From JARBAU01 sp040414675 (lineage in GTDB: Archaea; Thermoproteota; Nitrososphaeria; Nitrososphaerales; Nitrososphaeraceae), in contig JBEDUN010000053.1 of the NCBI GenBank assembly GCA_040414675.1, forward strand, positions 1-64,000: a DNA stretch of 64,000 nucleotides, written 5' to 3'. How positions within the stretch are numbered: position 1 is the first letter of the stretch; every line of letters starts with the position of its first letter. The notes beneath the pieces were generated by a model. The model had not been told where the DNA came from. It saw only the letters and a list, made by a program, of their open reading frames with translations, and made no database searches. Positions 36,004 to 45,300 of this stretch are shown here, piece after piece. Both the position numbers and the translations under genes were made by a program.

Positions 36004-37134
36004 TCACTGGCCTCTCCAGTTGCTTACAACCACATTCATTGCACCATCGTCTACTAACATGCCATTGACAGCGCTTCTGAAACCAAAATATCCTAAATGA
36101 TTCTCTCCTACTGCATTGATAGTACAGCTACCAGGAATAAATGGATTGGGCATATCGCATTTACGATCTCCGTCTGAATCATCTATGTTACGTATTTCAT
36201 TTTCAACATTAATATCTCTATATATTGATGATGATGGGGGATCTATTCCTGCTTGCTTTCCATGATATCCCAGCGGCAAATCCTCTTCAAAAACAGGATA
36301 GTAAATTGGTGGGAATATTGCTGACTTAAGCATATTGTCCTGTGGGTCATACATATTGAAGAAATGAATGACCTCTTTTTGTATGAATTTTCCATACACT
36401 ATCCCATCATCAAAAAAACTATCGCCAGTATCCGAAGGGTTTTTCGATACCTCCTCATTGTCTACAGCAGGCCCCATCAAATGTACAGATGTTATCTTAA
36501 AGTGATTGGTATTCCATGCAGGAATGTAGTTTAGGCCTTCTAATGTGCTCAATGCTACTCTTGCGCCAAGTGAGTGTGCAACCAATCTGACGTTAACGTC
36601 TTTGTTATGTAGGTGCTTGCATGTGTTCATATAATCAAAGATAAATTTTGCCAGTTTAGGCCCATTTTCATTAGCTATCGTTTTTGCATCAGTCCACGTT
36701 GTATTTGAATCCCAACTAAAACCTACAACTGGAATTGAATATTGATTGTGCTCAAGAGACATCTTTACCCTATCAAATCTTTCTTTGGCCTGCGTTTCAT
36801 TTAGTGCCCATCCATGAACAATAATAGCCATCTCATTAGGACAGTTATTGAATAATTGTTGAGTGTTTAAAAGTGGATATTTGTTATTATAACCATTGCC
36901 TTGTACAGTAGCAGGATAAAGTAAATTTCCCCTTGTAGTGATTTCATAAGGCTGTACTATTGATGCTGATTGTGCCAATGCAGATACTGTATTAACAGTG
37001 GGAAAACGTATACCTGAAGAGAAAGGAAAAGGAAAAACCCCTAATGAAGATGTAAGTACTAGAATAAATGCTAATATTTCCACTAGCCAACGCTGTGGAA
37101 ATTGTGGTTTTTTACCTTTATGTGGTATTATCAA
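36004..37134 (-). CDS. Secreted lipase / alpha/beta-hydrolase
   Basis: A 376-residue protein with an N-terminal signal or anchor at about residues 15-35 (LVEILAFILVLTSSLGVFPF). The hydrolase core shows a His-Gly oxyanion strand MAIIVHGWALNE and the nucleophile elbow VAHSLGARVAL. A pancreatic-lipase-like arrangement follows (VHLMGPAVDNEE). The catalytic Asp/His are probably in the PAVDNEE and ENHLGYFG segments. It should act on esters outside the membrane. It points away from the element and has no operon partner. Confidence 0.8.
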   Translation of the reverse strand: MIIPHKGKKPQFPQRWLVEILAFILVLTSSLGVFPFPFSSGIRFPTVNTVSALAQSASIVQPYEITTRGNLLYPATVQGNGYNNKYPLLNTQQLFNNCPNEMAIIVHGWALNETQAKERFDRVKMSLEHNQYSIPVVGFSWDSNTTWTDAKTIANENGPKLAKFIFDYMNTCKHLHNKDVNVRLVAHSLGARVALSTLEGLNYIPAWNTNHFKITSVHLMGPAVDNEEVSKNPSDTGDSFFDDGIVYGKFIQKEVIHFFNMYDPQDNMLKSAIFPPIYYPVFEEDLPLGYHGKQAGIDPPSSSIYRDINVENEIRNIDDSDGDRKCDMPNPFIPGSCTINAVGENHLGYFGFRSAVNGMLVDDGAMNVVVSNWRGQ

Positions 37135-37551
37135 TCGCCGGTCCTATTGATAAGACATTACATTTATTAGTTATCTATCTAAGGCGGATTTCTAGCTATG
37201 TACATAATAAACAATATTAATTTGAGATCAATAAACGCCAAAATTATTGGTACGTACATTGATTCACTGATATGGAGACAATCTGACTAGAACAAAAATA
37301 CTGATATCTATATGTAGTAGCAGCTAGTTAATGTGAATGAATGTATCTAATTCCGTTAGTATGTAATAAGTTTAACACATTATGATGATACGGATTCTTA
37401 ACCAATCTGGGATTATTAATCCCGGACATACTGTTATAATACGATATGAGAAATGGCAGGTTATAAATATTATCACCTAATGTAGATTGATATCATAGAA
37501 TGGTAATATAATTATGTATGCTGTATATCAAGATGCGCGCGGTGCCTAAAG
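37135..37551. other. Spacer upstream of the lipase gene
   Basis: AT-rich promoter region for the leftward lipase gene. GCGCGCGGTGCCTAAAGATG at its right end is homologous to the segment before the transposase remnant at 47245. Confidence 0.4.
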
Positions 37552-37752
37552 ATGCCTAGACGATTAGTTCACCGCGAAGAGCTAGGCAAACTCATAGCTC
37601 AAACAACTGGCGCTATTTCGATGATCAATGAATCAAACTACAGCGTCAGGTCACTAACTGGTCACAATGTCTACAACATAATTGCAAGACGATCTGCATC
37701 TTTACAAATCCTTTCATATCTAAGACATCTCTTCGAATCAACAATACCTTAG
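37552..37752 (+). pseudogene. SWIM-type transposase, N-terminal remnant
   Basis: RRLVHREELGKLIAQTTGA then ISMINESNYSVRSLTGHNVY is nearly the same as the decayed copy at 47260-47400 (RLVNHEELGKLIAQTSGANS). In that copy the sequence continues into a SWIM zinc finger. Here homology ends at NVYNIIA and the rest is unrelated. It is a fragment of a multi-copy transposase gene and not a functional gene. Confidence 0.6.
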
Positions 37753-37822
37753 TAATTTTCAAATAATAAATAATTAAGCAATTAAATAACTACTAAGACA
37801 TAGCCCATAGAGTGCTTGGTAT

Positions 37823-39298
37823 TTATGGCGTTTCTATCGAGTACTTTAATGATGCGTCTTTAGACGGCGGCCCACTGCATTTTAACCAAAAGGACTTCGA
37901 ATCAGTTACTGAAGATACATCACAATTTATAAGATTCGTTGGTATTAGTGAATTGGTAGATCCATCTATTATGGATATGACATCACCAGGTATATTTTCT
38001 TTGATACCCTCATGTGTTACATATACTTTATCCATGTGGCTTACCAACATTTGTCTGGCAATAGGCATTGGAATAGTTTTTATTAATTTTAATGAAGTTG
38101 CATTTATAATGGACACCCCATCAGTCTGTAGTACATAGATGGTGTTTTTGTTCTGACTTCCCTCCATCATATATGGAGACGATGGAAGCTTAATCGTAGA
38201 TATTGTCTTATTTGAGTTGGCATCTATTACCGAGACATCTCTAGAATCCCTATTCAGTACATAAATTATATTTGTAGGATTCTCAAAAGACCCCCTGAAT
38301 GATTGTATCATTTGGATAGGATCGCGTCCTACTGCCAATGTTCCTAGTACCTTATTTGATTTATCATCTATTACTGTCATCGTCCCATTGGGTTTTCCTA
38401 CAAAAGGGCTGCCTTCATTAGTGACGTAGATTCTGTGATAAATCGGATCTACTAGCATATCTGACGGAGTGTTTCCTACCTCAATATTCTCTGATACATA
38501 TTTGGAAGTGTCATTAATTACTGAGACTGTACCATTAGTCCCAGATTCAAAATAACTGTTTAGTACATATAATTTATGTGGATCTTCAAATCCGACTATT
38601 ATGGGTCTAAATCCGGTGAATATGGAATTGGTGACGGTGTTCGTAGTTGTATTGATTACCTTGACACCATCTACAGACCAATCAGGTACATAGATCTTAT
38701 TGGAATATGGTCCAAACATGGAACCTGTAGCTCCTTTTCCAATATCGATATAACCTGTCATATTCTGTGTTGGAAGGTTTATGATCATAATCTTTGATTT
38801 CTGACAACACAAGTAAACATTATTAGTATCAACATTCGTGACATGGATAGAAAAAAGATTACTGACAGGTATATTAGTAGAACTTAAAATATTTGATACA
38901 GGATCAAGTTCAAAAATTGGTGATGACTGAATTTCAGGAATTACAAATACTTTGCCTGGTTGGACCTCAGAGAGGAATAAATCACTTCGAATGCCAGTAT
39001 TTTCTAAATGTAAGCTTGATTCAGGCACAGTGTTAATATTAGTAGTTACAATGGAATTATTCCTTACATTTGGCTCAGTAATATTGAATTGCACCTTTTT
39101 GCCATCAGGATTCCATCCGAAAGAGTTGCCGGTGCTGTTATCAGAGAGCTCAACAAATCTTTTCTTGGTTTCTGATATGCCATATGCAAAATTGGGTAAT
39201 GAGTAAGAATTGTTATATGAATAAAATGATTGCATAAAGATTGTAAGCAAAATCAGTATTAAGCAGAAAATCACAGTGAAACCAATAAAGGAAACCAT
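37823..39298 (-). CDS. Membrane-anchored beta-propeller (YVTN/YncE-type) protein
   Basis: 491 residues. An N-terminal hydrophobic helix at about 4-25 (IGFTVIFCLILILLTIFMQS) is an uncleaved anchor or signal. Repeated blades follow, each with the pattern of a terminal strand and NxxSVI/DxxxN: SVINDTSKYVSENIEVGNTP, TMTVIDDKSNKVLGTLAVG, DVSVIDANSNKTISTIKLP, GVSIINATSLKLIKTIPMP. This is a YVTN/YncE-family propeller facing the outside. Such proteins serve as cell-surface or substrate-binding scaffolds; no catalytic residue is evident. The last bases overlap the repeat-rich region before 37812. Confidence 0.82.
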   Translation of the reverse strand: MVSFIGFTVIFCLILILLTIFMQSFYSYNNSYSLPNFAYGISETKKRFVELSDNSTGNSFGWNPDGKKVQFNITEPNVRNNSIVTTNINTVPESSLHLENTGIRSDLFLSEVQPGKVFVIPEIQSSPIFELDPVSNILSSTNIPVSNLFSIHVTNVDTNNVYLCCQKSKIMIINLPTQNMTGYIDIGKGATGSMFGPYSNKIYVPDWSVDGVKVINTTTNTVTNSIFTGFRPIIVGFEDPHKLYVLNSYFESGTNGTVSVINDTSKYVSENIEVGNTPSDMLVDPIYHRIYVTNEGSPFVGKPNGTMTVIDDKSNKVLGTLAVGRDPIQMIQSFRGSFENPTNIIYVLNRDSRDVSVIDANSNKTISTIKLPSSPYMMEGSQNKNTIYVLQTDGVSIINATSLKLIKTIPMPIARQMLVSHMDKVYVTHEGIKENIPGDVISIIDGSTNSLIPTNLINCDVSSVTDSKSFWLKCSGPPSKDASLKYSIETP

Positions 39299-39437
39299 TC
39301 GACCGATACATAGTTATGTTATCTTATTATTAAGCATGTTGCAAATTTACTCATGTGTCCTCTCCAGAATTCGCAGAACATGATGCTTTAGGATATCACG
39401 ATTAATCATAAAATCTTTGACTAATTCTTTTAGAAAC

Positions 39438-39508
39438 AAAACCACACAGAAAACGTGAGGCGCACGTCAAACAAATATTATAATGATAACAATTCTTTAT
39501 TGAGCGCC
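39438..39508. repeat. GCGC-ended repeat, copy 1
   Basis: Starts with AAACCACACAGAAAACGTGA, which is the last codons and stop of the DUF4242-like gene at 61811-62049. It continues with a GCGC-bounded hairpin-like unit around TATTATAATGATAACAATTC. Similarity to copy 2 (43125) extends another about 95 bp to about 39606, ending GCGCCAGATATGTATAT. Confidence 0.65.
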
Positions 39509-39702
39509 ATTTACATTCTGCTGTCATCTATATACAATAGAAACATCTCAAGTTAGCATCTAATTAATGTCGGACAAAACTCTAATGAGGTGCGCCAGAT
39601 ATGTATATTTTTTATCAGTTGAGTAAACCATTCGGTTGGCTTTGTGAAATCTATGTGAAAAAATGTTAATTTAGAAGACTTGGTTTATCTCATTATAATG
39701 TT

Positions 39703-40662
39703 ATGAAGGGATTGGAGAATGAATCTAAACTTCAGGATATTGGTATTTCTTTAGTAATTAGAATTCGTAATGACTATATACCCTTATCACTTATACTATT
39801 AGTAGCAAGTACTGTAATTATTCCTGCAGTTATTACTACTCAACCAAGTTTTGCCCAGCCAGTACCACAAAAACAAAAGGTTGTCCTAACTGCTATTTCC
39901 GATCAGGACAACAAACCTCCGCTTGATCAAGCACTCACCAATTTGAAAATGATGTATCCAAATTTGGATATTCAATTAAAATATTTAGTGTACCCATACA
40001 ATCAACTTCAATCTCAGTTAGTAAAGATGCTGAATCATACAACATCAACAACAACCCCTGGATCCATTGATCTAATAGCCTTGGATCAAATATGGCTCGG
40101 AGAGTTTGTTGAAAAAGGATTTTTAACTGATCTCACAAATTACACCAAGATTTGGGGAAGACAAAATGACTGGTATCAACAGAATTGGGATGAGGGCATC
40201 TATGGTGGAAGAGTTTATGGAATATGGGCATGGACTGATACTAGAGGAATATGGTACTGGAAAGATCTATTAAGCAAGGCAGATGTTGACCCAGTTTCCT
40301 TAAAGACTTGGGATGGATATATTGCAGCAGGAAAAAAACTAAACACTGTTCTTAGACCCGAAGGAATAGAAGGAGTACATCTTACAGGTGCTAGTCATTC
40401 TCCTGACTTGTGGTATCCATATCTTTGGATGCTAGGTGGCCAGATATTGAAGATGAAGTCTGGACATCCAACAAAAGGCAATTACTGGTTTCCTGCGTTT
40501 AATAGTACCCAAGGTGTAAGGGCCATGAACTTTATAAAACAGCAGGTCGATGCTGGCATTAAACCTCAGAAGAATCACTACTGGGGGCAGGAATTTCTTG
40601 ATCATATGTGGCACTTATATCACGGACACCGACACCTGCAAACTCATCTTCCTAGTTACTAA
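39703..40662 (+). CDS. ABC transporter sugar-binding protein, C-terminally truncated
   Basis: 319 residues from ATG. A membrane/signal segment at about 27-45 is followed by AQPVPQKQKVVLTAISDQD and a type I periplasmic-binding fold: LIALDQIWLGEFVEKGFLTD, then GIYGGRVYGIWAWTDTRGIW, matching extracellular family 1 solute-binding proteins. Those are usually 420-480 residues; here the sequence after YWGQEFLDH turns into His-rich noise and stops. The lobe-closing C-terminal part is missing. No intact permease or ATPase gene is nearby, only a possible permease stub at 40682-40796. The gene is therefore probably non-functional. Confidence 0.72.
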   Translation: MKGLENESKLQDIGISLVIRIRNDYIPLSLILLVASTVIIPAVITTQPSFAQPVPQKQKVVLTAISDQDNKPPLDQALTNLKMMYPNLDIQLKYLVYPYNQLQSQLVKMLNHTTSTTTPGSIDLIALDQIWLGEFVEKGFLTDLTNYTKIWGRQNDWYQQNWDEGIYGGRVYGIWAWTDTRGIWYWKDLLSKADVDPVSLKTWDGYIAAGKKLNTVLRPEGIEGVHLTGASHSPDLWYPYLWMLGGQILKMKSGHPTKGNYWFPAFNSTQGVRAMNFIKQQVDAGIKPQKNHYWGQEFLDHMWHLYHGHRHLQTHLPSY

Positions 40663-40681
40663 CCACATCAGCCAGACAGGA

Positions 40682-40796
40682 CAAGACTAAGAATGACTAT
40701 TCGATCTCAGTAGTTACAGCTTTCGAATTACTACCTCTAACCATCATTCTCAGCATTATTTACATTGCCGGGACCAGATTTACTATTTGGCGATGA
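40682..40796 (+). pseudogene. Possible permease 3' stub
   Basis: Start-less frame DKTKNDYSISVVTAFELLPL then TIILSIIYIAGTRFTIW and TGA: one hydrophobic helix with a basic tail. Given the truncated binding-protein gene just upstream, it may be the end of a deleted ABC permease gene. Tentative. Confidence 0.3.
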
Positions 40797-40989
40797 CTGT
40801 TGATCATCTTTGTTAGGAACTCACTCTATGGTTAATCTAGTATGTCTCGATATTTTATCAGTTAACCATTCAATTGTCCTATATTGATATAGCAATAATA
40901 CCATTATTATGGGCTCGCTAGGAAAAGACGTGTGCCGTCTCCCTTAGCTCTATTAGCATTAATGGGACACTAAAGTAATTGTAACACCA

Positions 40990-41211
40990 TTAGATTGCTT
41001 TGTATGGACTTGAGCCAATTATCTTAGAACAGTCAATAGTTGCCGGATAAGTTTGGTATATCACACAAGCTCGTTGTCCTAGCGCTAATGACTGGTCTCT
41101 CTGCGCGCTAGCATTTGGCTCTGCCCCTATGATAGCAATACTACTAACTGCCAGAATCGCAGCAGCTATTATAAATAGACAAAGCCTTTCATAGTTTTTT
41201 TCTTTTTTCAT
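40990..41211 (-). CDS. Small secreted hypothetical protein
   Basis: 73 residues from ATG with a textbook signal peptide: KKEKNYERLCLFIIAAAILA, then a cleavage-like ASA-QRDQ. The mature part has only about 38 residues with two cysteines (RACVIY and TIDCSK) that could form a disulfide. Preceded on the minus strand by an AT-rich promoter region. Function unknown. Confidence 0.6.
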   Translation of the reverse strand: MKKEKNYERLCLFIIAAAILAVSSIAIIGAEPNASAQRDQSLALGQRACVIYQTYPATIDCSKIIGSSPYKAI

Positions 41212-41683
41212 AATAATTATTTGCTTGATTATATTGATATTTTCTAATAGAACCTAATTGTAATTTATAAAATCTTGTTATGATATGAGATGAGATGAGA
41301 TGAGTAAATATGATTAAAGTATATTCTCTATTACTCTCATCAGATGCACCAATTAATTTCTAATATAGTATAAAGGTATCACGACATGATAATATAGAGC
41401 GATCAGGCCAATTATCTTCCTGAATCGCCCTACAATGTCAATAAAGAATCACTTGGGATTCCTAGCAGTAGTAAATACACACAATGATATAATATGTTCT
41501 AAACACATTTGCTGTATCTTTTTGTGTTAATAAACAAAATAATAGTTATAACTTACCAGTCACTTGGTATACCTAATTGTAATTAGCGCGTTTTATAAAA
41601 ATATTTCAATATCACTATAATGCTCTAACGCGGAAAACATGGTGGTAGCACAGCAATTACTTAAACGTCCAGTTTAAAGTATA
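41212..41683. other. Spacer with GAGAT tandem repeat
   Basis: ATGAG repeated four times at 41285-41304. Otherwise AT-rich without genes. Confidence 0.5.
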
Positions 41684-41965
41684 TTATAAAGTGTAATTAC
41701 ACTTGGATAGTTTGTCGATCAATTCATTTATCATTTTTTGTTGCTGCAATATTAAGAGTATGAATAATGATTCATATGAATAGTTTTCTCCTTTGGAGAT
41801 AACAGCTCTGATGGAGTCTTTATCCTGTCCACATTCAGAAAGCATCTTATCAAACAAAAGTGCACTTTCTTCCCTTAGAGCATATCTAAAGTCTTTCCAT
41901 GATTCGATCTCTTCAGCTAAGATGTTGGTGTTGTCATTTTCTTCTGTGTGTTCATTTTGAGACAT
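41684..41965 (-). CDS. Hypothetical acidic helical protein
   Basis: 93 residues from ATG, Glu/Asp-rich, predicted mostly helical (EEIESWKDFRYALREESALL, then LFILLILQQQKMINELIDKL). Three cysteines are scattered. Resembles the small uncharacterised proteins common in Thaumarchaeota, but no family can be named. The G-rich tract at 42002 lies in its upstream region. Confidence 0.6.
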   Translation of the reverse strand: MSQNEHTEENDNTNILAEEIESWKDFRYALREESALLFDKMLSECGQDKDSIRAVISKGENYSYESLFILLILQQQKMINELIDKLSKCNYTL

Positions 41966-42001
41966 TTCAATATCATATCTTGTTTACATTCTTATTAATA
42001 T

Positions 42002-42029
42002 CAGGGCCGCAAAGGGAGGGGATGAGGGG
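42002..42029 (+). other. G-rich tract, potential G-quadruplex
   Basis: Four G-runs, GGG-(7)-GGG-(1)-GGGG-(4)-GGGG, in an otherwise AT-rich divergent spacer between the 41684-41965 gene and the VOC dioxygenase gene. Confidence 0.5.
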
Positions 42030-42173
42030 ATTGTATTTTCATTGGAATATACTATGCATTATTTATGAAATGATCTTGATATGGTCAGAGCTAACACTTA
42101 TCTAAGGCTAGATGGGCCAGGTAGATGCTCCAAATCCTGGGCTACAAATATAATTAATATAAAAACCATATCA

Positions 42174-43103
42174 GTGAATGTGTACAGTAGTAATAGAATT
42201 AGAATCGGACCTCCATTATTACTCGTCAAAGATATAGACAGAGAATTGAGGTTTTATGAAGAATATTTTGATCTAAAACCAATCAGAAAATATCAGGACT
42301 ATAGTGGAGATAGAGATTCCACCTATGACTTGGATTTTAGACATCTCTCGGGCTCGTCTGAGGGTTTACCACTAATTTCACTCCAACACAGTCCAGATGC
42401 AAAAATCCCTTCTCCTAGATCTGCAGGACTTTATCACTTTGCAATACTCGTTCCAAATAGGAGTGATCTCGCTGCAACCTACCTTGCCCTCAAAGGCTCA
42501 GGTGTACGATTCGACGGGTTTGCAGACGATTTAGTCAGCGAGTCATTATATCTACGAGATCCTGAAAATAATGAGATAGAAATCTATCATGATAGACCAT
42601 CTGAAGAATGGCTTCGAGATGCCAAAGGGCGCCTGGTTATGGATACTTTGCCACTCAATTTACAATCATTACTATGTGAAATGAATAAAGGGGAATCAAA
42701 TAGTAAAATCGCTTTTCCTAATGGAGGTGTAATCGGACATATCTATCTCAGAGTAACAAATTCAGAAAGATCAATTAAGTTCTATCATAAAAAATTGGGT
42801 CTAGACATGACGACAACGGATTGGATATCTATGGGAATTGCATTTCTTTCTGAAGTAGGATACCATCACCAAGTTGCAATTAACACTTTGAATAGTTTGA
42901 ATGGAGATGTTCATTGGGATAGTGTGACTAAACTCAAGAACTTTACAATAATCGTACCTGATACGTCATTTTACAATTCAATCAAGTCAAATATTATTAT
43001 GAACAATCCCACTTCAGAAAACAGAATGGTGCATAATGATGCAACTGATAAGTTCACAATTATGGATCCCGATAGAATACAAATTATTATCAGAACTAAA
43101 TGA
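42174..43103 (+). CDS. VOC-family extradiol-type dioxygenase (CatE-like)
   Basis: About 310 residues from GTG at 42174; the frame is open to an ATG at 42081, but that extension has no homology-like character. Two glyoxalase/bleomycin-resistance modules are visible. The first is GPPLLLVKDIDRELRFYEEY to EIEIYHDRP and contains GLYHFAILVPNRSDLA. The second, from GHIYLRVTNSERSIKFYHKK, contains ATGGGYHHQ-like EVGYHHQVAINT. These are the marks of CatE-type catechol 2,3-dioxygenase relatives, with His/His/Glu metal binding across GHIYL, HHQ and the final IMDPDRIQI strand; the expected last Glu is not obvious. Cytoplasmic, alone; substrate unknown. Confidence 0.78.
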   Translation: MNVYSSNRIRIGPPLLLVKDIDRELRFYEEYFDLKPIRKYQDYSGDRDSTYDLDFRHLSGSSEGLPLISLQHSPDAKIPSPRSAGLYHFAILVPNRSDLAATYLALKGSGVRFDGFADDLVSESLYLRDPENNEIEIYHDRPSEEWLRDAKGRLVMDTLPLNLQSLLCEMNKGESNSKIAFPNGGVIGHIYLRVTNSERSIKFYHKKLGLDMTTTDWISMGIAFLSEVGYHHQVAINTLNSLNGDVHWDSVTKLKNFTIIVPDTSFYNSIKSNIIMNNPTSENRMVHNDATDKFTIMDPDRIQIIIRTK

Positions 43104-43124
43104 TTTAATGAGTATATTTATAAT

Positions 43125-43178
43125 GAAGTGCGCCAAACAAATATTATAGAGATAATAATTCTTTATAGGCGCACCTTC
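43125..43178. repeat. GCGC-ended repeat, copy 2
   Basis: GAAGTGCGCC (43125-43134) and GGCGCACCTTC (43168-43178) make a stem of about 10 bp with one bulge around TATTATAGAGATAATAATTC. Similarity with copy 1 continues to about 43322, ending in ACGCCAGATTATATACAT, so the whole unit is about 200 bp. Confidence 0.7.
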
Positions 43179-43342
43179 TTCATATTCGGCTTTCATCTAT
43201 GTACAATAGATAATTCTCAAGGTTGCATATAATTAATGTCAGCTGAATCAAGAAATCCATGATAAGTACATCGGAAAAAGTGTTCTATTAACGATCTGCA
43301 ACACGCCAGATTATATACATCAATGTCAATGCTAGCGTTAGC

Positions 43343-44815
43343 TTATCTTGGGTGCTCCGAGTCCCACACTTGCAGAATTTTAGCCTCTTGCTCTAGCGTC
43401 TCTTCATAACCGTCTCTTATTAGATTTCTTATTGTAGTGCCTGAGAAATCAAAAGTTTTATTTGCTATTGTATGTTCATCGTTCCTGCGTTCTATTCTAA
43501 TTACCTGCTCTACAGAAACCATATGTTTTATTAGATCCGTGTATTTCAAATGCTTCCCAGAGCTAAAATTTTTCGTTTCTGCTTGCTTCTCTAGGATGTT
43601 ATCTACCAAAGCCCTTTTAACCTTATTATCTTCGGTTAGCTTAATGAGGTTATTAACAATGTTAACGTAATCGGTGATCAATATTGCCATCCTTTCATCA
43701 AACAAGGTCCTATCATGATATGTCAAGTCATTTTTTCTATCTACAACTGCGTCATAATCAGCAGGTAAAGAATCCTGCTTAATTGGATGTACATTTACTA
43801 TGAAAACGCGTAGAGGAGGAACTTCAGATTTTCTAACGTAATCCCAATACCTGCGATGTTCAATTACGGCTTCCCTAAGTGGAGTATTTGCGATAATGCC
43901 ACCGTCCCAAAAATAGCGAACTTTCTTAGTAATCAGGTTATTTCCATCGTCTTTCTGTTTTTCATTTCCTATATTAATCCCATCTCTTCCACCATTGACA
44001 TCTTCGACTTCTAATTTAGTATAATCATAATTAACAGGTACTGAACCACTTGCAAGAACAAAGTCAACTTCTATTCCGTCATTATGACTAATTACATGTT
44101 CATATCCCTCGTGGTCATTAGGTCCCCTTGCAAATTCAGGACCGTAACGACCATATTCCGTTTTCCGAGTACCATCCTCCTTTTCGTAACTATCAAATAC
44201 CACTGTGCTTCCTTCCTGTACATCGACGCTTACCAAAAGTAGTCGAGGTTCATTATTTTGGTAACTGGTTGCTATTGGAAACTTTGCAAATTTCTCAAGA
44301 CTTCTTTTTAACGGTTCGTTACTATAAAGATACCATGTATTAACAGGATCTAAAAACCTCCTATCTTCCAATGCTTTAGTAAGGCTGAATACGTTGGGTA
44401 CCCCTTTAAGCATGAACTGCTTTGTACCATAATATCTTCTCGCCGATTCGCTTGACGCCCAATCCTTGTTAAAATAGTGCCAATAGCCCCGCCAATAATT
44501 CCACCATTCATTAAAACCTGGAATCATATCAATAAAGGATTCAGTCGCCATATGCTCCCAAAATTCAGTCAATCGATCCGCAGATCCTTTCCAAGTCTTG
44601 TTTTCTTTTACATAACTGACTAGCACAGCTGCATTCATTGCGCCTATGGAGGTACCCGCTACAACATGAAATATCGGTTTTCCTTCTCTACCCAGTTTTA
44701 CGTCTCTTTCGGAAAGCAATTCGTAAGTAGCTTTGTAGACGCCAGCCTCATAAGCTCCTAAAGATCCACCACCTTGGAATACTAGTGCCCTTTGAAAGCG
44801 ACTTGTTGTATTCAA
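43343..44815 (-). CDS. Patatin-like phospholipase 2
   Basis: 490 residues. Oxyanion loop FQGGGSLGAYEAGVYKA (13-29), nucleophile elbow GTSIG with Ser56, and catalytic Asp in YFWDGGIIANTPLREA. It is longer than the 14350-15570 paralogue because of insertions, including a charged stretch YEKEDGTRKTEYGRYGPEFA, but shares the order of segments (NTWYLYSNEPLKRSLEKF against KWTYLYDPTPLKKTLKQY). No signal peptide. Stands alone between repeat copy 2 and a small ORF. Probably an active lipid acyl hydrolase. Confidence 0.85.
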   Translation of the reverse strand: MNTTSRFQRALVFQGGGSLGAYEAGVYKATYELLSERDVKLGREGKPIFHVVAGTSIGAMNAAVLVSYVKENKTWKGSADRLTEFWEHMATESFIDMIPGFNEWWNYWRGYWHYFNKDWASSESARRYYGTKQFMLKGVPNVFSLTKALEDRRFLDPVNTWYLYSNEPLKRSLEKFAKFPIATSYQNNEPRLLLVSVDVQEGSTVVFDSYEKEDGTRKTEYGRYGPEFARGPNDHEGYEHVISHNDGIEVDFVLASGSVPVNYDYTKLEVEDVNGGRDGINIGNEKQKDDGNNLITKKVRYFWDGGIIANTPLREAVIEHRRYWDYVRKSEVPPLRVFIVNVHPIKQDSLPADYDAVVDRKNDLTYHDRTLFDERMAILITDYVNIVNNLIKLTEDNKVKRALVDNILEKQAETKNFSSGKHLKYTDLIKHMVSVEQVIRIERRNDEHTIANKTFDFSGTTIRNLIRDGYEETLEQEAKILQVWDSEHPR

Positions 44816-44868
44816 TCTTTTAACATTGCAATAAGAAAATAGATCCTTTTAAAACTTTCAGATTATTT

Positions 44869-45027
44869 CTAGTTACTCGAATCTCGCATCTTAGAAAATA
44901 TATCCTGATTGGCAGCTGCCATCTTTGAAACACCAATGTCCTTATTCATGCTTAATATGTGAGGGTTTTCTGCATGCAAGTCTGTTTCCACACCCACCCT
45001 AGTTCCATTCTTTATGCTACATATCAC
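44869..45027 (-). CDS. Small hypothetical ORF, 52 aa
   Basis: From GTG: VICSIKNGTRVGVETDLHAE, then NPHILSMNKDIGVSKMAAAN. The sequence looks protein-like. Just upstream another frame carries an Ala/Gly-rich fragment (AASAAAVGAGAIAASDD) ending at the GTG, so this could be the end of a frameshifted gene. Function unknown. Confidence 0.35.
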   Translation of the reverse strand: MICSIKNGTRVGVETDLHAENPHILSMNKDIGVSKMAAANQDIFSKMRDSSN

Positions 45028-45300
45028 CTAATCATCTGACGCGGCTATTGCACCAGCACCTACGGCTGCTGCTGAAGCTGCGCTATCTCCAGCTGCTACA
45101 CACTGCTATGATGAATATTACGTGAATGATTGTAATAGTATCATGCTCTATCCTTATTAGTCTGCAAATCCACTGTCAATTGGGAATATCGGCTTGCGAA
45201 TTCCCTGAAGTTCTTGACTGGAGATTACGAGTCTTCCATAACGATTTTTCAATACTTTCATCGCTTCATCATTACTAATTAGAAAGTTGATATCATTTCA

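Noticed and set aside
42081..42173. ATG at 42081 as the start of the VOC dioxygenase
   Set aside because: The 31 added residues precede the usual family start and do not resemble it; the GTG at 42174 is preferred, though not proven.
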